This document shows, piece after piece, positions 1-5,225 of a DNA stretch of 8,203 nucleotides. Source of the DNA: an uncultured Collinsella sp. (lineage in GTDB: Bacteria > Actinomycetota > Coriobacteriia > Coriobacteriales > Coriobacteriaceae); NCBI GenBank assembly GCA_900545615.1, contig UQZM01000072.1, positions 1 through 8,203 of the forward strand, written 5' to 3'. The translations under genes were made by a program, and so were the position numbers. The notes under the pieces are model-generated. The model worked only from the letters and a program-made list of their open reading frames with translations. It made no database searches and had not been told where the DNA came from. Every line of letters begins with the position of its first letter. Position 1 is the first letter of the stretch.

Positions 1-944
1 CGGGCGCGGCGGCCGTTGAGCACGCTCATGGGGTAGAGGTAGCCCACGTGGCTGCCGAAGGAGCCACTGATCCATTCGATGTCGCCGTCCTCGTCCACGC
101 GTGCACGCTTGGTGTTGAGGTTGTACATGTTCTTGGACCAGTTCTCGATGGTCGAGTAGCGCAGGTGCGCACGCTTGCCCACAAAGAGCTCGACGGCGCC
201 GGCGTGGAGGTTGGCCACGTTGTACTTGGGCGCGGAGCAGCCCTCGATAAAGTGCAGGTCGGCATCGTCCTCGACGATGATGAGCGTGTGCTCAAACTGG
301 CCGGCACCCTTGGCGTTGAGGCGGAAGTAGCTCTGCAGCGGGAAGTCGAGCTTGGTGCCCTTGGGCACGTAGACAAACGAGCCGCCCGACCATACGGCGC
401 CGTGCAGGGCCGCAAACTTGTGGTCGGTGGGCGGGATGAGCGTCATAAACTTCTCGTGGATGAGCGGTTCCCACTGTGGATCGTGCAGGGCTTCTTCAAT
501 ACCGGAGTAGACGATGCCCATCTTGGATGCGGTGTCCTGCATGTTGTGGTAGACGAGTTCGGAGTCGTACTGCGCGCCGACGCCTGCCAGGTAGCTGCGC
601 TCGGCGTCGGGGATGCCCAAGCGCTCAAAGGTGTTCTTGATGTCGTCGGGCACCGACTCCCAGTCGTGCTTTTGGTCGGTGTTGGGCTTGACGTAGGTGA
701 CGATGTTGTCCATGTCCAGGCCCTCGATGGAGGGGCCCCACGTCGGATCCGGGAAGCGGTTGAAGATCTCGAGGGACTTGAGGCGCAGGTCGAGCATCCA
801 CTGCGGCTCGTCCTTCTTGGCGCTGATCTCGCGCACGATGTCGGGCGTGATGCCGGCGTCGAGGCGCTCGAATCCCTCCTCGCCATAGGTGAAGTCGTAG
901 AGGCTGCGGTCGATGTCCGCGACCTCGGTGCGGTTCTTGGTCAT
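1..944 (-). CDS. sufB: SufB, Fe-S cluster assembly scaffold protein (partial, N-terminal 314 residues)
   Basis: SufB is the scaffold subunit of the cytoplasmic SufBCD complex on which Fe-S clusters are built before transfer to apoproteins. My translation of the minus strand from the ATG at 944 begins MTKNRTEVADIDRSLYDF and stays open to the window edge. It contains typical SufB stretches: a WGPSIEGLDMD segment near residues 75-85, KFAALHGAVWSGGSFVYVPK in the middle, an FEHTLIIVEDDADLHFIEG strand-rich part, then GCSAPKYN with the conserved Cys (residue 236), RAHLRYSTIENWSKNMYNLNTKR and a YLYPMSVLNG segment close to the edge. The family is usually about 470 residues, so roughly the last third, including the C-terminal catalytic Cys region, is outside. 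The start lies 12 bp after the sufC stop; an AGGGGCG ribosome-binding site directly follows that stop, so the two are co-transcribed. Identification is secure. Confidence 0.95.
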   Translation of the reverse strand, partial: MTKNRTEVADIDRSLYDFTYGEEGFERLDAGITPDIVREISAKKDEPQWMLDLRLKSLEIFNRFPDPTWGPSIEGLDMDNIVTYVKPNTDQKHDWESVPDDIKNTFERLGIPDAERSYLAGVGAQYDSELVYHNMQDTASKMGIVYSGIEEALHDPQWEPLIHEKFMTLIPPTDHKFAALHGAVWSGGSFVYVPKGTKLDFPLQSYFRLNAKGAGQFEHTLIIVEDDADLHFIEGCSAPKYNVANLHAGAVELFVGKRAHLRYSTIENWSKNMYNLNTKRARVDEDGDIEWISGSFGSHVGYLYPMSVLNGRRA

Positions 945-956
945 TGCGTCGCCCCT

Positions 957-1757
957 TTACGCCTGCTGCTCGGCAGCGGCGGCCTCGGCCTGGGCGCGCT
1001 GCTCGGCGGCCTCGCGCTCGAAGGTCTCAAAGCCGTTCTTGTCGATCCAGGGGATCAGCGAGGCGTCGTCCTCGCGCACGATGTGGCCCTTGACCATAAC
1101 GTGGACGCGGTCGACATCCAGGTGCTCCAGGATGCGCGTGTTGTGCGTGATGATGAGCATGGAGCCGTCGCAGCTCTTGCGGTACGCGTCCATGCCGTGG
1201 CTGACGGTGGAAAGCGCGTCGACGTCCAAGCCTGAGTCGGTCTCGTCGAGGATGGCGAGCTTGGGTTGCAGCAGCAGAAGCTGGAGCATCTCGACCTTCT
1301 TCTTCTCGCCGCCCGAGAAGCCCACGCCCAGCTCACGGTTGAGGTAGGAGGTATCCATGTTAAGCTCGGCCGCGAGCTCCTTGACGCGACGTCGGAACTC
1401 CTTGCCCTTCATCTCCAGGCCGGGGCGGCCGGCGATGCTGGCGCGCAAAAAGCTCGACAGCGGCACGCCCGGGATCTCGACCGGGGCCTGGAAGCTCAGA
1501 AACAGGCCGGCGCGCGAACGCTTGTCGGTGGTGAGCTCGGTGATGTCCTGGCCGTCAAAGATGATGCGGCCGTCGTTGACCGTGTAGACGGGGTCGCCCA
1601 TGACCAGGTGGCCGAGGGTGGACTTGCCGGCGCCGTTGGGGCCCATCAGCACGTGGGTCTCGCCGGTGGCGACGTTGAGGTTGACGTTGTGGAGGATGGT
1701 CTTCTCGTCCACGGAGGCGGTCAGACCTTCGATGGAAAGCGGCGGATTTGCGCTCAT
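957..1757 (-). CDS. sufC: SufC, ABC-type ATPase of the SUF Fe-S assembly complex
   Basis: SufC is the soluble ATPase that drives conformational change in SufBCD. With the start at 1757 the protein has 266 residues. Visible motifs in order are Walker A GPNGAGKST (39-47), Q-loop in FLSFQAPVEIPGV (Q90), ABC signature FSGGEKKK (147-154, the usual SufC form), Walker B plus D-loop LAILDETDSGLD (167-178) and the H-loop His in IITHNTRIL (H205). An Ala/Glu/Gln-rich tail of about 20 residues (EREAAEQRAQAEAAAAEQQA) extends past the usual SufC end (about 248-256 residues). A longer frame opens at 1787, but that ATG has no Shine-Dalgarno sequence, while the ATG at 1757 has GAGAGGGA four bases upstream; I chose 1757. 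It is the first gene of the suf operon and faces the Rrf2 regulator across the shared control region. Confidence 0.95.
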   Translation of the reverse strand: MSANPPLSIEGLTASVDEKTILHNVNLNVATGETHVLMGPNGAGKSTLGHLVMGDPVYTVNDGRIIFDGQDITELTTDKRSRAGLFLSFQAPVEIPGVPLSSFLRASIAGRPGLEMKGKEFRRRVKELAAELNMDTSYLNRELGVGFSGGEKKKVEMLQLLLLQPKLAILDETDSGLDVDALSTVSHGMDAYRKSCDGSMLIITHNTRILEHLDVDRVHVMVKGHIVREDDASLIPWIDKNGFETFEREAAEQRAQAEAAAAEQQA

Positions 1758-1761
1758 GCTG

Positions 1762-1769
1762 TCCCTCTC
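1762..1769 (-). promoter_or_regulatory. Ribosome-binding site that fixes the sufC start
   Basis: GAGAGGGA on the minus strand ends four bases before the ATG at 1757. The alternative upstream ATG at 1787 is preceded by GCACACCT, which has no Shine-Dalgarno match. Confidence 0.75.
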
Positions 1770-1821
1770 TGTATATGGTGTACTCATAGGTGTGCTAAAC
1801 CCTAGGAATCTTCTCGGAATA

Positions 1822-1849
1822 AAGTTACTATGGGTTCGGCGTTAGTCAA
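1822..1849 (-). promoter_or_regulatory. Candidate suf operon promoter
   Basis: On the minus strand a TTGACT -35 (1844-1849) is followed after 16 bp by TAACTT (1822-1827), a weak -10 with three of six consensus bases. A start near 1815 would leave a leader of about 58 nt before sufC. The two 31-bp palindromes lie upstream, the nearer edge 37 bp beyond the -35, so they would not overlap this promoter. The -35 is good and the -10 poor; the call is tentative. Confidence 0.4.
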
Positions 1850-1886
1850 GGGAAAACCCGACTAATCCACTCGACTTTTCTAGATG

Positions 1887-1917
1887 TGGGACAAAATAAC
1901 CTGTTGTGTTTGTCCCA
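1887..1917. promoter_or_regulatory. 31-bp palindromic operator, copy 1
   Basis: The left arm is TGGGACAAAATAACC, the centre base is 1902 (T or G side of CCTG), and the right arm, read on the other strand, is TGGGACAAACACAAC; 11 of 15 positions match. The outer ten bases form a perfect GTGGGACAAA/TTTGTCCCAC dyad if the flanking G and C (1886, 1918) are counted. It lies in the divergent region between sufC and the Rrf2 regulator and would cover the -35 of the regulator's candidate promoter. Binding by that regulator is inferred from position. Confidence 0.7.
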
Positions 1918-1929
1918 CTTACTTAAGAT
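1901..1929 (+). promoter_or_regulatory. Candidate promoter of the Rrf2 regulator gene
   Basis: TAAGAT at 1924-1929 matches four of six -10 bases. A -35 at 17 bp spacing would be CTGTTG (1901-1906), a poor match. The -35 would lie inside palindrome copy 1, with copy 2 beginning just after the -10, an arrangement expected for a repressed promoter. The call rests mainly on position. Confidence 0.3.
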
Positions 1930-1930
1930 T

Positions 1931-1961
1931 TGGGACAAACAAACCTGGTTATGTTGTCCCA
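1931..1961. promoter_or_regulatory. 31-bp palindromic operator, copy 2
   Basis: It has the same length and design as the element at 1887-1917. The left arm is TGGGACAAACAAACC, the centre base is T1946, and the right arm read in reverse is TGGGACAACATAACC; 12 of 15 positions match. The centres of the two copies are 44 bp apart, about four helical turns. It ends 20 bp before the regulator ATG, a position that suits autorepression. Confidence 0.7.
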
Positions 1962-1981
1962 GATGCGATGGGAGGGTAGGT

Positions 1982-2413
1982 ATGCTCATTTCTTCTAAGG
2001 GCCGCTATGCCCTCCGACTGATGATCTATATCGCAGCGCTGGGCGACGCCGAGGGCAAGATCGCTCTGCGCGAGGTCGCCGACCGCGAGCGTATCTCGCA
2101 AAAGTATCTGGAGCAGCTGGTTCGTCCGCTTATGAAGGCGGGCCTACTTAAGAGCGTGCGCGGCAAGGGCGGCGGCTACATGATGGCCAAGGACCCGGCC
2201 GAGGTGCGTGCCGGCGACATCCTGCGCGCCGTCGAGGGCAGTACGGCTCCGGTGGCGTGCGACGGCATCGACAACAGCTGTACCCGTAGCGATCTGTGCT
2301 CAACGGTCAAGTTCTGGCGCGGTCTGGATGACGTGATCGAAAAGTACGTCGACGGCGTGACGTTGGCCGACCTGGCCGCCGTCCCCGAGATCAACTTCGA
2401 CATCAAGCTGTAA
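1982..2413 (+). CDS. Rrf2-family Fe-S-type transcriptional regulator (IscR/SufR-like)
   Basis: The protein has 143 residues. It opens with the classical Rrf2 start MLISSKGRYALRLMIYIAAL, followed by a winged helix: recognition region ISQKYLEQLVRPL (38-50) and wing RGKGGGY (60-66). A C-terminal cysteine triad C93-X6-C100-X5-C106 could bind an Fe-S cluster; family members such as IscR use such cysteines to sense cluster supply. The IscR fourth ligand His three residues after the last Cys is absent (CSTVKFW), so a fourth ligand, if any, differs. The frame is open upstream to 1886, but the ATG at 1982 has GGAGG six bases before it (1971-1975), and starting there gives the conserved N-terminus. Its placement back-to-back with sufCB and the two palindromes points to control of suf and itself. 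Confidence 0.9.
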   Translation: MLISSKGRYALRLMIYIAALGDAEGKIALREVADRERISQKYLEQLVRPLMKAGLLKSVRGKGGGYMMAKDPAEVRAGDILRAVEGSTAPVACDGIDNSCTRSDLCSTVKFWRGLDDVIEKYVDGVTLADLAAVPEINFDIKL

Positions 2414-2422
2414 GGGCTGCAA

Positions 2423-2710
2423 ATGACATCTCTCGACAAGGTGTACAAGCAAATCGAAGTTTTTGCTCTGGAATGTGACGCCGAGAAGGTCGTGTTGTTT
2501 GGTTCTCGTGCTCGAGGCGACAACTTGCCCAAGAGCGATATTGACATCGCCGTAGCAGGTTGCCGGGATTTCGGCCGTTTCTCATATTTGATCGAGGAAC
2601 ATCTTGATACTCTTTTAGATGTAGATGTCGTCAATCTCGACGAGTCCCTATCGCAGCAATTGCTCGATGAGATTGCCAGGGATGGTGTGATTCTGTATGA
2701 AAAAATATGA
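2423..2710 (+). CDS. mntA: MNT-domain nucleotidyltransferase, antitoxin of a HEPN/MNT pair
   Basis: This 95-residue minimal nucleotidyltransferase has the motif GSRARGDNLPKSDID (27-41), an exact GSX10DXD with metal-binding D39 and D41, and a third acidic strand LLDVDVV (D68 most likely). In characterised MntA/HepT systems the MntA enzyme transfers AMP to the HEPN partner at a Tyr near its active site and so blocks toxicity. The start is nine bases past the regulator's stop, with AAGGG (2412-2416) overlapping that stop as ribosome-binding site, so it is probably on the regulator's transcript. The last 14 bases overlap the next gene. The DNA is visibly more AT-rich than suf, consistent with horizontal acquisition. 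Homology to the Haemophilus HI0073 type is likely; actual antitoxin function is inferred. Confidence 0.85.
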   Translation: MTSLDKVYKQIEVFALECDAEKVVLFGSRARGDNLPKSDIDIAVAGCRDFGRFSYLIEEHLDTLLDVDVVNLDESLSQQLLDEIARDGVILYEKI

Positions 2711-3116
2711 GAACTTTGTTAGCGCCTTGGCGAATCTTGAGGATGCGCCCAATCAGGATCTCAACAATGATTTTGTTCAGAGTGGATTAATTAATAAGTT
2801 CAATCTTCAATTTGAACTGAGCTGGAAGCTCCTTAAGCGTCTGCTCGAGTATGAGGGCGCCACGCTTGCCGCGTCGGGGTCTCCTCGTGCCATCTTGAAG
2901 GAGTCGTACCGATTCTACGACTTTATTGATGAGGCGGCCTGGCTAGACATGCTCAGAGACCGCAATACGAACGTCCATATCTACGACAACAAGCTCGCTC
3001 AAGATTTGATTCAGCGCATCTTGAACGTCTATATCCCCGCTTTCTGTCAGTTGAGGGACGGGCTGATGGAGCGATACGGCGAGCTTCTGATGGCGCCCGA
3101 CGACCAGTTTGTCTAA
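2697..3116 (+). CDS. hepT: HEPN-fold protein of the HI0074 family, probable HepT-type toxin
   Basis: The protein has 139 residues and is predicted all-helical. Family landmarks are FNLQFELSWKLLKRLLEYEG (35-54), GSPRAILKESYRF (61-73) and AWLDMLRDRNTNVHIYDN (81-98). The last contains R89-X4-H94-X-Y96, the RX4HXY signature of HepT RNase toxins; the Tyr is the residue AMPylated by MntA in the Shewanella pair. Older annotations call this family a nucleotidyltransferase substrate-binding protein. The ATG lies inside the end of the MNT gene (14-bp overlap, different frame) and has no clear Shine-Dalgarno sequence, so translation is probably coupled. Antitoxin-first order and frame overlap suit a toxin-antitoxin operon. 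No terminator was found after the stop. Family assignment is strong; toxicity is not shown by sequence alone. Confidence 0.85.
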   Translation: MKKYENFVSALANLEDAPNQDLNNDFVQSGLINKFNLQFELSWKLLKRLLEYEGATLAASGSPRAILKESYRFYDFIDEAAWLDMLRDRNTNVHIYDNKLAQDLIQRILNVYIPAFCQLRDGLMERYGELLMAPDDQFV

Positions 3117-3158
3117 TTCCTTAAGATTTCGCGGAGGGTTGTTGCCGTTTACCGAGGG

Positions 3159-3174
3159 GTTGTTGTGCAACAAC
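3159..3174. repeat. 16-bp palindrome with linked direct repeat, possible operator
   Basis: GTTGTTG-TG-CAACAAC is a perfect 7-bp inverted repeat in the gap between the HEPN gene and the surface-protein gene. The left arm belongs to a direct repeat GGGTTGTTG found also at 3136-3144, 21 bp (two turns) upstream. It has no following T-run, so it is not an intrinsic terminator. It overlaps the -35 of the candidate promoter at 3163-3191. The function is unknown. Confidence 0.45.
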
Positions 3175-3191
3175 GGGCGAGCTGCAATACT
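3163..3191 (+). promoter_or_regulatory. Candidate extended -10 promoter of the surface-protein gene
   Basis: TGC-AATACT (3183-3191) reads as an extended -10 with four of six core bases. TTGTGC (3163-3168) lies 17 bp upstream as a weak -35, half inside the palindrome. The leader to the ATG at 3245 would be about 47 nt and ends in a strong AGGGAGGA ribosome-binding site (3233-3240). Tentative. Confidence 0.3.
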
Positions 3192-3244
3192 TATTTCTAT
3201 CTTTGCAAACTGCACTTTAACTATACCAATGCAGGGAGGATCTT

Positions 3245-5023
3245 ATGCAGCCCAAGCATTCTGCTATTGTCGCGGGCCTGACGCTGGCGCTTTCGTTTGG
3301 CGCCGTTTCCGCGCCGGCACCCGCCGCTGCCGAGGAGCCCACGCCGGGCGTTGCCTCGGATGCCACCGATATCGACAAAGGTCTCTACACCCAGCAGTCT
3401 TTCTCGGGCGTGCTGAGGTCGGTCCAGGGCGTTTCGTTTGTCAACGTGACTCCCGAGATGAAGTACTTTACCAAGTACGAGAGCCATGGTAATTACAACC
3501 AGGGCTTTTCGTATGGCGACGGTTATAACGCGCTGGGCTATTACCAGTTCGACCGTCGTTGGTCGCTCATCCCGTTTATGAAGCAGGCCTACAACTACAA
3601 CCCCGAAAAATACTGCATGCTCAAGGATGCGATTGATCGCGGCAGCGAGATTTCCAACACGAGCAATGCCATGTACGAGAACGGTCAGCTCACCGAGTTG
3701 GGCCATATCGCTCAGGATGCCTTTCAAGGTGCGTACAACACCGATCCTGTTGAGTTCTCAGCACTTCAAGATGCCTATGCGTACAACTCGTACTATGCGG
3801 TGACCGAGGCGTGGCTCAAGAGCGGCCTGGCCATTGATATTTCGGGCCGCGCCGATTGCGTCAAGGGCATGGTGTGGAGCATCACCAACATGTGCGGTAC
3901 CGGTGGCTGCAGAGACTTCTTCCGCTGGGCGAATCTTTCCAACGATATGTCCGACCGCGAGTTTGTGACGGCGCTCTCCAACAGCGTGGTCAATAACGTG
4001 GCGACCAAGTATTCGAGCCAGCCCCAGTATCATGAGGGCTGGAAGAACCGCTACCGCAACGAGCTAAAGGACTGCTTGGTTTATATCGCTGAGGACGAGG
4101 CAGCCGCTGCGACGCCCGTGCAGCCCGAGCCTACGCCGGCGCCCTCGCCGACACCTGATTCGAATGATGACTCGAGTGACGATGCCAACGATGACAGGAT
4201 GGATGCGCCCTCGACCGATGCTGACGGTAATGGCTCTGCTGGTGGCACTACCAACGACGGCTCTACCTCGAACGGCTCCGATTCGAACGGCTCTGCTGCG
4301 GGCGATTCGTCTTCAAGCTCTGCCGGCAATACGGACAGCGACGCTTCTGGTTCGACCGACGCTGGCACCTCTAACTCATCCACCGGCTCGAGCGATTCGT
4401 CCGTTGACACCGGCTCTAACAACGGCTCCGGCTCTGACGCAACCCCTGATTCCGACGCTTCCAAGGACGACTCGAATAAGGCGCCGGACGCTCCCGTTGC
4501 TTCGCCGGACAAGAAGCCTTCTTTCTCCGTGCAGCTTGGTTCTACGCTGGGCTCTTCGCTGATGGCTGGCGTCAATAATGGCTCGACCCAGAACAAGGAC
4601 AATTCTGATCAGGTTTCCACGGAAAAGACCGAGGCCGCAAAGGGCGACTCCAAGGACAAGGCTTCCGAGAAGACCGAATCTGATAAGGGTTCTAGCTCTG
4701 AGGAGAAGGACGACAAATCCGTTCAGAAGAAGGACGAGAGCAAGACCGAGGGCGAAAAGAAACAGCCCGAAGACGACGACAAGAGCGGTGCTGACAACCA
4801 GGTCCAAGAGCAAAATGACTCCAAGACGGTGACCACTACAACCACGACGACTACAACGACCAAGTCATCTGGCGGTAACATGCCCAAGACGGGCGACCTT
4901 ATCGTTATGGCGAGCCTTGCCAGTGCAAGCTTGGCCACACTGGGCGCTACGTCTATCGTAAGTGGTAAGCATAAGCTCGATCAGCAGAAGAAAGCTTCTG
5001 GGGAGGACGGCTCGGAGGAGTAG
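3245..5023 (+). CDS. Secreted, probably sortase-anchored protein with putative lysozyme/transglycosylase-like domain
   Basis: This 592-residue protein begins with a signal peptide: H5 and K4, a hydrophobic stretch, and likely cleavage at PAAA|EE (29/30). Residues about 55-280 form a compact domain with YFTKYESHGNYNQG (E79 a candidate catalytic Glu) and ALGYYQFDRRW (96-106), resembling the ES and G-x-x-QF elements of lysozyme-like peptidoglycan hydrolases. It has five Cys: 124, 205, 217, 222 and 277. Residues about 285-525 are low complexity: first Pro/Thr, then Ser/Asp/Asn/Gly-rich, then Lys/Glu/Asp-rich, followed by ten Thr (530-539) encoded by mixed codons. MPKTGD (546-551), a hydrophobic segment (552-574) and KHK form a noncanonical sorting signal, but an 18-residue charged tail follows, longer than usual. 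A role in wall remodelling or surface display is inferred. The start is supported by AGGGAGGA four bases upstream. Confidence 0.8.
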   Translation: MQPKHSAIVAGLTLALSFGAVSAPAPAAAEEPTPGVASDATDIDKGLYTQQSFSGVLRSVQGVSFVNVTPEMKYFTKYESHGNYNQGFSYGDGYNALGYYQFDRRWSLIPFMKQAYNYNPEKYCMLKDAIDRGSEISNTSNAMYENGQLTELGHIAQDAFQGAYNTDPVEFSALQDAYAYNSYYAVTEAWLKSGLAIDISGRADCVKGMVWSITNMCGTGGCRDFFRWANLSNDMSDREFVTALSNSVVNNVATKYSSQPQYHEGWKNRYRNELKDCLVYIAEDEAAAATPVQPEPTPAPSPTPDSNDDSSDDANDDRMDAPSTDADGNGSAGGTTNDGSTSNGSDSNGSAAGDSSSSSAGNTDSDASGSTDAGTSNSSTGSSDSSVDTGSNNGSGSDATPDSDASKDDSNKAPDAPVASPDKKPSFSVQLGSTLGSSLMAGVNNGSTQNKDNSDQVSTEKTEAAKGDSKDKASEKTESDKGSSSEEKDDKSVQKKDESKTEGEKKQPEDDDKSGADNQVQEQNDSKTVTTTTTTTTTTKSSGGNMPKTGDLIVMASLASASLATLGATSIVSGKHKLDQQKKASGEDGSEE

Positions 5024-5055
5024 CCTCTTGGTTGCTAGATAACTAAAGAGTTGGG

Positions 5056-5090
5056 ACGGGGTCCGGTGCGAATGCGTCGGGCCCCGTTTT
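5056..5090 (+). terminator. Intrinsic terminator after the surface-protein gene
   Basis: ACGGGGTCCG (5056-5065) pairs with CGGGCCCCGT (5078-5087) over ten positions with one G-T wobble and a 12-nt loop, followed directly by TTTT. It starts 33 bp past the stop codon. Confidence 0.88.
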
Positions 5091-5163
5091 GTTGTGCAAC
5101 GATTAGTTGTGCCCCCTCACACCTCTTGTTGCTACCGTTGCCCGATATGTTTGCGCGGCGTCA

Positions 5164-5191
5164 TCGGTACATGCGATGCGGTCATTACAAT
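5164..5191 (+). promoter_or_regulatory. Candidate promoter of the AAA-ATPase-like gene
   Basis: TACAAT (5186-5191) matches five of six -10 bases. The best -35 at 16 bp spacing, TCGGTA (5164-5169), is weak. The region lies between the terminator at 5056-5090 and the GTG start at 5226. Apart from this and the palindrome GTTGTGCAAC at 5091-5100, I see nothing in the gap. Confidence 0.35.
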
Positions 5192-5210
5192 TGGCATCGT
5201 GCTGCGATTT

Positions 5211-5216
5211 AGGGGG
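5211..5216 (+). promoter_or_regulatory. Ribosome-binding site supporting a GTG start at 5226
   Basis: AGGGGG lies nine bases before the GTG at 5226, or six before an in-frame TTG at 5223. A longer open frame starts at a GTG at 5094, but that codon lies at the foot of the preceding terminator and has no ribosome-binding site. Confidence 0.65.
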
Positions 5217-5225
5217 AACGTTTTG

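Noticed and set aside
48..1235. Long plus-strand open frame of 395 codons across sufB and sufC
   Set aside because: It is antisense to two strongly conserved genes, has a Val/Leu/Gly/Asp-heavy composition typical of a GC-rich shadow frame, and shows no recognisable domain.
1886..1981. N-terminal extension of the Rrf2 regulator from 1886
   Set aside because: The 32 added residues do not resemble Rrf2 proteins, the stretch is occupied by the palindromes, and a strong ribosome-binding site precedes the ATG at 1982.
3109..3492. Plus-strand frame of 127 codons overlapping the HEPN gene end and the surface-protein start
   Set aside because: It reads the surface-protein gene in another frame, has no domain and covers the promoter region and signal peptide coding part.
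4081..4602. Minus-strand frame of 173 codons rich in Ser/Glu/Pro
   Set aside because: It is the complement of the Ser/Asp-rich linker; its composition simply mirrors the repetitive codons there.
4836..4868. Thr-codon run as a phase-variable repeat
   Set aside because: The ten Thr codons are mixed (ACC, ACT, ACA, ACG) with no perfect long unit, so slippage is unlikely.
5094..5225. Start of the AAA-like protein at GTG 5094
   Set aside because: It lies directly at the terminator T-run, lacks a ribosome-binding site, and the Cys-rich extra residues do not match the family.
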